Assembly: GCF_019334725.1 (NCBI RefSeq)
Contig: NZ_CP079818.1
Location: forward strand, 1,984,001 to 2,048,000
Direction of reading: 5' to 3'
DNA: 64,000 bases
Source: Neisseria perflava
GTDB taxonomy: Bacteria > Pseudomonadota > Gammaproteobacteria > Burkholderiales > Neisseriaceae
Below the pieces are notes generated by a model. That model did not search any database. It saw only the letters and a list, made by a program, of their open reading frames with translations, and was not told the DNA's origin. Below, piece after piece: positions 53,133 through 61,572 of this stretch (position 1 is its first letter; the number at the start of each line of letters is the position of its first letter). The translations under genes and the position numbers were made by a program.

Positions 53133-53870
53133 TTAAGCCAAAGAATCGGCCAGTTTTTGCGCCTGTGCAAAATCAATGCTTCCCTCATAAATTGCACGGC
53201 CGGTAATTGCACCGCTCACGCCTTCGTTTTCAACGGCACACAATGCACGGATATCATCCAAATTCGTCAAACCGCCGGAAGCGATAATCGGAATATTCAC
53301 GGATTGGGCCAATTTGACGGTAGCTTCGATATTCACGCCGCTCATCATGCCGTCGCGGCCGATATCGGTATAAATAATGCTGTTGACGCCATCGTCTTCA
53401 AAACGCTTGGCCAAATCGACGACATGATGCTCCGTTACCGTTGCCCAACCGTCTATCGCCACCATACCGTCTTTGGCATCCAAGCCGACGATAATCTGAC
53501 CCGGAAAGGCCTTACATGCTTCGCGCACAAATTCAGGATTTTTTACCGCGGCCGTACCGATAATCACATCGGTCAGACCCAAATCCAAATACTTTTCGAT
53601 GGTGCCCAAATCACGGATACCGCCGCCAAGCTGTACCGGAATATCTTTGGCTACGGCGGCCAAAATTTCTTTAATCGCCGGAAAATTTTGAGGAACGCCT
53701 GCGAATGCGCCGTTCAAATCAACCAAATGCAAACGGCGTGCGCCTTGATTGCGCCAATGCAAAGCCATCTCTGCCGGTGAATCGGAAAACACCGTCGCCT
53801 GCTCCATCAAGCCTTGTTTTAAGCGAACACAGCGTCCTTCTTTCAAATCAATGGCAGGTATCAACAGCAT
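53133..53870 (-). CDS. hisA: ProFAR isomerase
   Basis: Isomerises the aminoaldose ProFAR to the aminoketose PRFAR, the fourth step of histidine synthesis. The 245-residue half-barrel repeat protein has the catalytic aspartates in [17 protein letters not shown] and [12 protein letters not shown], with QLGGGIRD and IASGGLTN phosphate loops. It is a clear sister of hisF nearby. Confidence 0.96.
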   Translation of the reverse strand: MLLIPAIDLKEGRCVRLKQGLMEQATVFSDSPAEMALHWRNQGARRLHLVDLNGAFAGVPQNFPAIKEILAAVAKDIPVQLGGGIRDLGTIEKYLDLGLTDVIIGTAAVKNPEFVREACKAFPGQIIVGLDAKDGMVAIDGWATVTEHHVVDLAKRFEDDGVNSIIYTDIGRDGMMSGVNIEATVKLAQSVNIPIIASGGLTNLDDIRALCAVENEGVSGAITGRAIYEGSIDFAQAQKLADSLA

Positions 53871-53943
53871 TTTCTTCTCCTCTATTCAATTTCAGTATAT
53901 TTTACACAAATTAGCGATTTTTAGCAGATTTATGTTAAAAGCC

Positions 53944-54588
53944 TCAAATCTGCCAATTTAAAAAATTACGCAGCAGCAGCAATCCTGCCTGATGGCTTTT
54001 CTCCGTGTGGAACTGTGTGGCAAACACATTGTCCTTACCGACAATGCAGGCAAATTCATTCGGATATTCGCTAACGCCTAAAACAATCTCTTCATTTTTC
54101 GGTGCAAAATAATAGCTGTGAACAAAATAGAAATACTCGTTTTGCCCAATGTCTTGAAATAAAGGATGCGGACGGGTTTGGCGCACTGTATTCCAACCCA
54201 TATGCGGCACTTTCAGACGGCCTCCTTGCTCATCGGTTTGATTGGGCAAAAACCGTTTTACTTGACCTTCAAACCAACCCAAACCATCTGTATCGCCTTC
54301 TTCACTGTGTTCAAACAATAATTGCGCACCTACGCAAATTCCAAAAAACGGCTTGTTTTTCAGGCCGTCTGAAACCGCCTCACCCAAACCGCTTGCCTCC
54401 AGCGCCGACATGCAATCCGGCATGGCACCCTGCCCTGGAAAGATAACCTTATCCGCCGCCATCACCTCTTCAGGCCGCGAAGTCAGATAAACCTCGGCAT
54501 TTTGATTAGACAAAACCTGCGCCGCCTGAACAGATTTCAATACTGAGTGCAGGTTTCCCATTCCATAATCAACAATCGCTACTTTCAT
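53944..54588 (-). CDS. hisH: Imidazole glycerol phosphate synthase glutaminase subunit
   Basis: Class I glutamine amidotransferase that feeds ammonia to HisF. The 214-residue protein has VDYGMGNLHSVLKS, the oxyanion PGQGAMPDCM, nucleophile Cys85 in FGICVGAQLLFE and the His-Glu pair in FHTEKSHQAG. Two DUS copies inside the gene are translated as VSDGLKNK and GGRLKVPH. It lies between hisB and hisA on the same strand, 73 bp before hisA. Confidence 0.96.
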   Translation of the reverse strand: MKVAIVDYGMGNLHSVLKSVQAAQVLSNQNAEVYLTSRPEEVMAADKVIFPGQGAMPDCMSALEASGLGEAVSDGLKNKPFFGICVGAQLLFEHSEEGDTDGLGWFEGQVKRFLPNQTDEQGGRLKVPHMGWNTVRQTRPHPLFQDIGQNEYFYFVHSYYFAPKNEEIVLGVSEYPNEFACIVGKDNVFATQFHTEKSHQAGLLLLRNFLNWQI

Positions 54589-54697
54589 TGCTTCTCCTCA
54601 GGCCGTCTGAAAACATTTAATGATTAATATAATAATAAGAATGATTGTAGCAAAAGATGGTTTAAAACAAAATATTGTCGATATACAAGACAAATAA

Positions 54698-54739
54698 TAA
54701 AGGCCGTCTGAAATCCCGATCGGTTTCAGACGGCCTTTA
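54698..54739 (-). terminator. DUS-pair terminator after hisB
   Basis: 16-base arms 54698-54713 and 54724-54739 with a 10-nt loop, 18 bp after the hisB stop. It divides hisC-hisB from hisH and the later genes. Confidence 0.8.
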
Positions 54740-54756
54740 TTCATTCACACGATGCC

Positions 54757-55710
54757 TTATTCTTCAGATGCGGCTTCTGCTTCTTCCTGAACAGACTCTT
54801 CGCTCAGCGTACCTTTGGTAGAAGGCGTTTGACCCATCATGCGCGGATCGTATTCAACCGCCATGCGCAATGCGCGGCCGAAGGCTTTGAAAACAGTCTC
54901 GGCTTGATGATGTGCATTACGACCTCTAAAATTATCGATGTGCAAGGTCATCATGCTGTGATTCACAAGGCCGTGGAAAAATTCTTCAAACAAATCAACA
55001 TCAAAACAGCCGATCAGGGCGCGGGTAAAGTCGATGTTGTACACCAAGCCAGGGCGGCCGGAAAGGTCGATGACTACACGGCTCAACGCTTCATCCAACG
55101 GAACATAGGCATGACCATAACGGGTAATGCCGGCTTTATTGCCAAGTGCTTGTTTCAAGGCCTGACCCAATACGATACCGATGTCTTCAACCGTGTGATG
55201 GTCGTCAATGTGCAAATCGCCTTTGCAGGTAATATCCAAGTCAATCAAACCATGACGCGCCACTTGAGCAAGCATGTGTTCAAGGAAAGGAACGCCGGTA
55301 TCCAAGCGGTATTTGCCGGTACCGTCAAGGTTGAGGCTAACGGTAATTTGGGTTTCGCAGGTATTGCGGGTAACAGTAACAAAACGGCCTTCAGTTGAAA
55401 CACCAGCTTCGGCTGTTTCGACAGTTTGTTTTTCCAAACGCGCCGCTTCAACTGCTGCTTTTTCTTGGTCTTTGCTGTGATCACGGTTCAGCCAGCCTTT
55501 GCGTTTGTGCATACCGGATTCCAACTTCGCAGCCAGGCTCGGACGAATGCCGCGTGCAGACTCATCGCCTGCTTGTTGTTCCAAACGGCGTTTGAGCTGA
55601 GACAAAGAGGCGGAGTTTTCATAACCGCATGCGCGTGCGAGTTTGGTCAATGAGCCGGCTTCTTCAACCAGTAACAGAAAATTGGTCAAATGCAGTTGAG
55701 CTTTGTTCAT
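54757..55710 (-). CDS. hisB: Imidazoleglycerol-phosphate dehydratase with N-terminal helix-turn-helix-like domain
   Basis: Dehydrates imidazole glycerol phosphate to imidazole acetol phosphate. It has 317 residues, against about 195 for a plain dehydratase. The C-terminal enzyme domain (about 120-305) has the two metal motifs [16 protein letters not shown] and [19 protein letters not shown]. The first 85 residues look like a Cro/C1-type DNA-binding domain: [20 protein letters not shown], then [19 protein letters not shown] and LNRDH, as in small phage-type repressors. A charged linker (about 85-112) joins them. It is not the phosphatase domain fused to HisB in E. coli. The tail is acidic (EEAEAASEE). 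Confidence 0.9.
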   Translation of the reverse strand: MNKAQLHLTNFLLLVEEAGSLTKLARACGYENSASLSQLKRRLEQQAGDESARGIRPSLAAKLESGMHKRKGWLNRDHSKDQEKAAVEAARLEKQTVETAEAGVSTEGRFVTVTRNTCETQITVSLNLDGTGKYRLDTGVPFLEHMLAQVARHGLIDLDITCKGDLHIDDHHTVEDIGIVLGQALKQALGNKAGITRYGHAYVPLDEALSRVVIDLSGRPGLVYNIDFTRALIGCFDVDLFEEFFHGLVNHSMMTLHIDNFRGRNAHHQAETVFKAFGRALRMAVEYDPRMMGQTPSTKGTLSEESVQEEAEAASEE

Positions 55711-55729
55711 AATGGTAGTTTCCTTGAAA

Positions 55730-56815
55730 TCAAAGATTGGGGTAAAGGTTTCTAATAACGGCCAAGACGGCATCATTTTGCGCTGCCGAGCCTATGGTTA
55801 TGCGGACACACTGATCCAAAAGCGGATGGCTGCCATGCAGTTTTTTAATCAGTATGCGGTTTTGCTTCAATGTTTCAAACAGCTCGTTCGCATCAGGTAC
55901 GCGAACGGTAATAAAGTTGGCTTCGCTCGGAAAAACTTCCAAACGGTTTAATTTCAACAATTCATTCATCACGCGCGAACGCTCGTTTTTTAATGTATCA
56001 ATGTTTTGCTGAATGATTGGATGATGCTTCAATGAGAATTTCGCCGCCGCCAAGCTTAATTGATTCATATTGTAAGGCGGAAGGATTTTGGCCAGTTCAC
56101 CCATAATGCTTGGGCTTGCCGCCGCATACCCCATCCGTAAGCCGGCAAAGCCGATTTTACTGATGGTGCGCATTACGACCAGGTTTTCGACTTCGCCCGC
56201 CCACGGAAGGAAACTGTCATGATGAAACGCACCATATGCCTCATCGACAACCACAATGCCGGTATCCGCACGAATGACCGCCTCTACTTCTTCTCGCTTA
56301 AAGCACACGCCGGTAGGATTATTGGGATAGGCAATAAAAATTAATGACGGCTGATGTTGCTCGATAGCGGTCAAAACGGCAGGGAGATTTAAAGAAAAAT
56401 CTGGATTTAAGGGAACGCCGACATATTCCATGCCATAAAGCGCGGCATTATGACGATACATAACGAAACTTGGCTCAATACCCAATACACGCGCATTTGG
56501 TTTGGCAACCAGCATAGTCAAAAATTGGATAAGCTCATCGGAGCCGTTACCCAATGCGATTTCCGCTTTATCGGGAATACCGAAAACCTCCCTCAATTCT
56601 TCATAAATACCGCTCTTGGCAGCATGGGGATACAAATGAATCGGCGCCTGCTTTGCCAAGTCCGCCCATTCCGATAATAAAGATTCATACCCGGCGAAAG
56701 GATGATGCGGACACTCCATGGCGTCCAACTTAATAAAACCTTCCGGCAAATCAGCAACCTGATAGGCTGTCATTACTTTAATATCATCACGGATAACATC
56801 AGCAACGCGATTCAT
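55730..56815 (-). CDS. hisC: Histidinol-phosphate aminotransferase
   Basis: PLP enzyme that transfers the amino group to imidazole acetol phosphate. The 361-residue class I/II aminotransferase has [32 protein letters not shown] and the PLP-lysine segment [19 protein letters not shown]. It sits 19 bp upstream of hisB on the same strand and is the first gene of this his group. Confidence 0.96.
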   Translation of the reverse strand: MNRVADVIRDDIKVMTAYQVADLPEGFIKLDAMECPHHPFAGYESLLSEWADLAKQAPIHLYPHAAKSGIYEELREVFGIPDKAEIALGNGSDELIQFLTMLVAKPNARVLGIEPSFVMYRHNAALYGMEYVGVPLNPDFSLNLPAVLTAIEQHQPSLIFIAYPNNPTGVCFKREEVEAVIRADTGIVVVDEAYGAFHHDSFLPWAGEVENLVVMRTISKIGFAGLRMGYAAASPSIMGELAKILPPYNMNQLSLAAAKFSLKHHPIIQQNIDTLKNERSRVMNELLKLNRLEVFPSEANFITVRVPDANELFETLKQNRILIKKLHGSHPLLDQCVRITIGSAAQNDAVLAVIRNLYPNL

Positions 56816-57033
56816 GGTTTTCTATCCTCCTGAGATAAAGTATTTAGAATAATAGCACAATCTTTATTAAATATATATATTAATAAGACTATAAAACAAG
56901 ATAAAGTTTCATTCGTTTGAAGAAAAAACAATAAATCCTTTCTTCAGCATCTTTAAGCAATATTCTTGGCTTACCCCGCCTTTTTAGCGGTATAATTTTA
57001 AGTTTTCCAGTACGGCTTTACGCCCTCAATATT

Positions 57034-57390
57034 GTGAACAATACACGCTCCCCATTACCTTATCTTGCAACTTCCATAAGCCTTATCCTGCTGATTCTGC
57101 TTTCCTTGTCATGGGAATTGTGGATCGCGCCATTGCGCGAAGGCGGCTCATGGCTGGCACTGAAAGCCCTGCCGCTGTGCCTGCCGTTGACCGGCATTTT
57201 GAAAAAACGCATCTACACTTATCAATACAGCTCCATGCTGATTCTGATTTACTTTGCCGAAGCCTGTATGCGCCTGGCTGACACAGCCGTCGCCAGCCGG
57301 ATTTGCGCCGCCGTTTCTGTATTATTGTGCATTGCCTTTTTCCTCGGCTGCCTTGCATTTATCAAACAACAAAAACACACATCAAAATGA
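57034..57390 (+). CDS. DUF2069 membrane protein
   Basis: A 118-residue inner-membrane protein with four predicted helices (about 9-27, 41-53, 66-82 and 90-110) and a basic C-terminus KQQKHTSK. LKALPLCLPLTGILKKRIYTYQYSSMLILIYFAEACMR is the conserved DUF2069 core. Function unknown. A GTG start is used because no ATG fits; the ribosome site is poor. Its TGA overlaps the pglL ATG (ATGA), so the two are coupled. Confidence 0.8.
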   Translation: MNNTRSPLPYLATSISLILLILLSLSWELWIAPLREGGSWLALKALPLCLPLTGILKKRIYTYQYSSMLILIYFAEACMRLADTAVASRICAAVSVLLCIAFFLGCLAFIKQQKHTSK

Positions 57391-59219
57391 CCTACCACAC
57401 TCTTTCAGACGGCCTGACTGAATCTTCAGTAAAAACCTTTTGGCCTTTATGGCTCAGTTTTCTTTGGATTTGCGCCGTCCCTTTTCTCTCGCTCTACCGA
57501 GTCGGTCCACTGCCCAGCTTTTATTTGGAAGCCATCTCTCTGAGCGGCTCATTGGTACTGACTTTGATTAGCGCACACAAAAGTCTGCTGAATATCCGCC
57601 TTCCTGCACTCAGTATCGGCTTGTTTGCCATGGCCGCATTTTGGTCGCTCCAAGCGCGCCTCATGTATTCCACCTACCCCGGCATGAGCGATATTACCGC
57701 CTGGACCTTTGTTATTTTGGCACTGGGCGCATGGTCGGTGCGGGGCTGGGTAGCAGCTTACGGACAGGAACGCGTCGTCAGCATCTTTGCTTGGTCTTTA
57801 TTGATAGGTGCAACCATACAGGCCGTCATCGTCTGGCTGCAATTTAAAGGCTGGTCTAACGTAGAGTGGTTGAACGGCATCATTGCCCGAAGCAGCGGTA
57901 CCGTAAACGGCCAACTCGGCCAGCGCAATCATTTGGGACATTATTTAATGTGGGGCATTTTGGCGGCATCCTATTTATGGACGGCGCGCAAAATGTCCAA
58001 TACAGCAGGTTTTCTGTTTGTATTGGCATTGACTGCGACCCTCGGCCTTGTCAACTCGCGCACCATCTTAGGCTACATTGCCGCCCTATTCCTGATTACG
58101 CCGTTATGGTTTTGGCGTACCCGTTTCCAACACAAACGCGCACTGTGCATTTTCCTTCTGACCGCCATCCTGGCCGCCGCTTTCCAATTCGGCATGGGCA
58201 GCCTGTTGGATTTGTTTGGCAACATCAAATACGAAACCGCCGTCGAACGCGCAGGCACCAGCGGTTTTGAAGGCTCCATGCGCCAAATCGAATGGAGCAA
58301 GGCATGGATTGCCTTTCAATCCGCACCTTGGTTCGGTCACGGCTGGAACAGCTTTGCCCAGCAAACCTTTCTGATCAATGCCCAGCAACAATATTTCCCC
58401 AACAATATCCTCGGCGTACTGTTTACCCATTCGCACAATATCGTCATGCAGTTGCTGTCCGAAATGGGCATTGCCGGCACCTTGCTGGCAACCTTAACCC
58501 TGCTTGCAGCCGTATGGCGACTATCAGGCCGCAACCAAACACCGGCTTCCCTATTTTTGCTGACTGCCGCCGCCGTCAGCCTCTGCCACAGCATGCTCGA
58601 ATATCCGCTTTGGTATATCTACTTCCTTACCGTATTCAGCCTGATTCTGTCGCTGACACCTTCTTATCCGAAAGATGTTTCAGACGGCCCTTTATCTACC
58701 CGAATCAGACAATGGACAGGCGGTATAGCTGCTTTATCGATTTTAATCGGCATGGCAAACCTCAGCTGGGAATATCAAAATCTGACCCAATATAGCCGTG
58801 TAGGGAAAACCGACGATCCGCAAACAGTTCAAAACAAAATTGACGGCTTGCAGCAGCTCTCCAAAGAAAGCCCCATGCTTGCCTATTACGCCGATTTAAG
58901 TTTGAGCAGACGTGCCGACCCGACCGATGCCTACATCCGCCCATGGGCGGAAGAAGCCGCACTCAAAGCCCTGACCTACCGCCCCTACTCCAGCGCCTAC
59001 CAAGTCGGCCTTTACCTCTATCGACAAGGTAAAAAAGAAGAAGGTGCGCAATGGATGCAGGCAGTGCAATATTATTACCCCTATATGATGTATTTCTACG
59101 CCGACAAAATACGCAGCCATCCGGCATTCGCCCCACTACTGCCCAAACTTTTGTCTGATTGCAAAGATTTCATCAATGCACCGAAACACCAAACTGCCAA
59201 ATCTTGTGATAAACCCTAA
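57387..59219 (+). CDS. pglL: PglL-type O-oligosaccharyltransferase
   Basis: Transfers lipid-linked glycans to serine residues of pilin and other periplasmic proteins. The 610-residue protein has about 12 membrane helices, the Wzy_C/ligase signature with LGQRNHLGHYLMWG, RTILGYIAALFLI and the large periplasmic loop ending in THSHNIVMQLLSEMGIAG, whose His is catalytic in the family. A soluble C-terminal domain (about 440-600) contains TPR-like helices. The ATG at 57387 is set by overlap with the DUF2069 gene. DUS copies encode LSDGLTESS at the start and VSDGPLS later. Other pgl genes are not in the window. Confidence 0.9.
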   Translation: MTYHTLSDGLTESSVKTFWPLWLSFLWICAVPFLSLYRVGPLPSFYLEAISLSGSLVLTLISAHKSLLNIRLPALSIGLFAMAAFWSLQARLMYSTYPGMSDITAWTFVILALGAWSVRGWVAAYGQERVVSIFAWSLLIGATIQAVIVWLQFKGWSNVEWLNGIIARSSGTVNGQLGQRNHLGHYLMWGILAASYLWTARKMSNTAGFLFVLALTATLGLVNSRTILGYIAALFLITPLWFWRTRFQHKRALCIFLLTAILAAAFQFGMGSLLDLFGNIKYETAVERAGTSGFEGSMRQIEWSKAWIAFQSAPWFGHGWNSFAQQTFLINAQQQYFPNNILGVLFTHSHNIVMQLLSEMGIAGTLLATLTLLAAVWRLSGRNQTPASLFLLTAAAVSLCHSMLEYPLWYIYFLTVFSLILSLTPSYPKDVSDGPLSTRIRQWTGGIAALSILIGMANLSWEYQNLTQYSRVGKTDDPQTVQNKIDGLQQLSKESPMLAYYADLSLSRRADPTDAYIRPWAEEAALKALTYRPYSSAYQVGLYLYRQGKKEEGAQWMQAVQYYYPYMMYFYADKIRSHPAFAPLLPKLLSDCKDFINAPKHQTAKSCDKP

Positions 59220-59426
59220 ACAAAACACACTCAATTGTCAGTTTGTCCTTACAGGCCGTCTGAAAATGTAAAGAGCGACAAGTTTCTATGCAAAAAAGCG
59301 CAAAAGCACAGAAAATTACGCTATCAACAAAAGCAGATTGCATGTTAAGATTGAATACAACTCTATTTTAATCGCCGCACCGCCTATTTAGTGCTACGGC
59401 GCATACAATCACGAAAAGGAAATTCC

Positions 59427-60104
59427 ATGAGTCGCGTATTACTCGTAGATGACGATGCCCTCTTGACCGAATTGCTGACCGAATACCTGACTGCCGAAGG
59501 CCTCAACGTTCACAGCGTTCCTGACGGCGAAGCCGGCGTTCAAGAAATTCTGACCGGACAATACGATGTCGTCGTATTAGACTCCATGATGCCTAAAATG
59601 AACGGTTTGGACGTATTGAAAAACGTACGTACCCAAAGCACTGTACCCATCATCATGCTGACTGCAAAAGGTGACGACATCGACCGCATTATTGGTTTGG
59701 AAATGGGTGCGGACGATTATGTTCCGAAACCATGTACACCGCGCGAACTCTTAGCCCGCATCAACGCCATCCTACGCCGTGCGCAACACAGCAACGAACA
59801 AAACAACGCGCCTAACAGCATTTCTGTCAGCGACGTCGTTTTGTACCCGGCCAAACGCCAAGCCAGCATCAAAGACACTCCGCTCGAGTTGACCAGCACC
59901 GAATTCAACCTGCTCGAAGTTTTGATGCGCCACGCCGGACAAGTCGTCAGCAAAGAGACCCTGTCTATCGAGGCACTCGACCGCAAACTGGCTAAATTTG
60001 ACCGCAGCATCGACGTACACATCTCCAGCATCCGCCACAAATTGGGCGATGCTTCCCTGATTCAAACCGTACGCGGCTTAGGCTACCTGTTTGTTAAAAA
60101 CTAA
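59427..60104 (+). CDS. misR: Response regulator MisR (CpxR-like)
   Basis: OmpR-family transcription factor of the Neisseria MisRS system, which responds to envelope stress and controls capsule, haem and pilus-related genes in pathogens. The 225-residue protein has a receiver domain with acidic pocket VDDD (8-10), phospho-Asp52, Thr79 and Lys101. The winged-helix domain has LTSTEFNLLEVLMRHAGQVVSKETL and IDVHISSIRHKLGDAS. AAAAGGAAA before the ATG at 59427 fixes the start. Confidence 0.94.
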   Translation: MSRVLLVDDDALLTELLTEYLTAEGLNVHSVPDGEAGVQEILTGQYDVVVLDSMMPKMNGLDVLKNVRTQSTVPIIMLTAKGDDIDRIIGLEMGADDYVPKPCTPRELLARINAILRRAQHSNEQNNAPNSISVSDVVLYPAKRQASIKDTPLELTSTEFNLLEVLMRHAGQVVSKETLSIEALDRKLAKFDRSIDVHISSIRHKLGDASLIQTVRGLGYLFVKN

Positions 60105-60119
60105 AGATTAAACAGATCA

Positions 60120-61517
60120 ATGAAACTGTTTCAACGCATCTTCGCCACATTTTGCGCAGTTATCGTCTGCGCAATCTTTGTGGCGAGTTTTTCATTTTGG
60201 CTGGTACAAAACACCCTCGCCGAAAACCAATTCAACCAACGCCGCACCATCGAAACCACACTGATGAACAGCATCGTTTCCGCATTCAACTCACGCGGAG
60301 ACAGCGGTGCGCGCGAAATTCTTTCTGAATGGAAAAACAATCCGGTTTCCAATGCCGTTTATGTGATTACCGGCGACGATAAAAAAGATATTTTAGGCCG
60401 CAATATCGACAGCCTATCCATCGAACGCGCCCGTATTTTTGCCATCAATAATCCTGAATCTGATTTGGCACACATCGAATACGACCGTTTCGGCGAAGAA
60501 TACCTCTTCTTCATTAAAGGCTGGGACAACCATCAGGCCCAACGCCTCCCTAGCCCGCTCTTCATTCCCGGCCTGCCGCTTTCGCCTATTTGGCACGAAT
60601 TTATTATTCTGTCTTTCATCATCATCGTCGGCCTGCTGATGGCATACATCCTTGCCAACAATATTACCAAGCCTATTAAAATTCTTGGCGGCGGCATGGA
60701 CAGAGTAGCCAACGGCGAACTCGAAACCCGCATTTCCCAACAAGTTGACGACCGTGACGACGAATTGTCCCATCTTGCCGTGCAGTTCGACAAAATGGCC
60801 GAAAAGCTTGAAAAACTTGTTGCCAAAGAGCGCCACCTGCTTCACCACGTTTCTCATGAAATGCGCTCGCCGCTGGCGCGCATGCAGGCAATTGTCGGCC
60901 TGATTCAATCTCAGCCGCAAAAACAAGAGCAATACCTCAAGCGACTTGAAGGCGAACTGGTGCGCATGGATACTCTGGTCGGTGAATTGTTGACCCTCTC
61001 CCGCTTGGAAACTTCCAATATTCCTTTGGAAAAAGAAAACCTCAAACTCGTTCCTTTCCTAACTAATTTGATTGAGGACAACCAAAGCATTGCCCACCAA
61101 AACAACCAAAGCGTTACCCTGAGCATTGACCCAAAAATCCCTGAAAATGCCATAGTCAGCGCCAACGAAGGCTATCTATACCGCGCCTTTGACAACGTTA
61201 TCCGCAATGCCATCAATTACAGTCCAGAAGGCAGCACCATTCAAACCCATATCGGACAAGACGGAAAAAACTGGATTATCGATGTTACCGACAACGGGCC
61301 TGGCGTGGACGAAATGCAGCTTCCGCATATTTTCACTGCCTTTTATCGCGCCGACTCCAGCGCGCACAAGCCCGGTACAGGTTTAGGGCTTGCCTTGACG
61401 CAGCACATTATGGAACAGCACTGCGGTAAAATCATTGCTGAAAATGTCAAACCCAACGGCCTGAGGATGCGTTTTATCCTTCCCAAAAAGAAAGCCGGAG
61501 ACAAAAAAGAAGTCTAA
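60120..61517 (+). CDS. misS: Sensor histidine kinase MisS (CpxA-like)
   Basis: Partner kinase of MisR. The 465-residue protein has an N-terminal membrane helix (about 10-30), a periplasmic sensor part (31-158), a second helix (159-180), HAMP (about 180-235), the H-box HHVSHEMRSPLARM with His246, N-box NVIRNAINYSPEG, G1 VTDNGPGV and G2 GTGLGLALT. It starts 15 bp after misR. The gene ends in a DUS hairpin. Confidence 0.94.
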   Translation: MKLFQRIFATFCAVIVCAIFVASFSFWLVQNTLAENQFNQRRTIETTLMNSIVSAFNSRGDSGAREILSEWKNNPVSNAVYVITGDDKKDILGRNIDSLSIERARIFAINNPESDLAHIEYDRFGEEYLFFIKGWDNHQAQRLPSPLFIPGLPLSPIWHEFIILSFIIIVGLLMAYILANNITKPIKILGGGMDRVANGELETRISQQVDDRDDELSHLAVQFDKMAEKLEKLVAKERHLLHHVSHEMRSPLARMQAIVGLIQSQPQKQEQYLKRLEGELVRMDTLVGELLTLSRLETSNIPLEKENLKLVPFLTNLIEDNQSIAHQNNQSVTLSIDPKIPENAIVSANEGYLYRAFDNVIRNAINYSPEGSTIQTHIGQDGKNWIIDVTDNGPGVDEMQLPHIFTAFYRADSSAHKPGTGLGLALTQHIMEQHCGKIIAENVKPNGLRMRFILPKKKAGDKKEV

Positions 61518-61523
61518 AAATAA

Positions 61524-61549
61524 GGCCGTCTGAAACTTTTCAGACGGCC
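61524..61549 (+). terminator. DUS-pair terminator after misS
   Basis: Arms 61524-61535 and 61538-61549 with a 2-nt loop. Confidence 0.75.
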
Positions 61550-61572
61550 AAAAACACAAATAAGGAACCATC

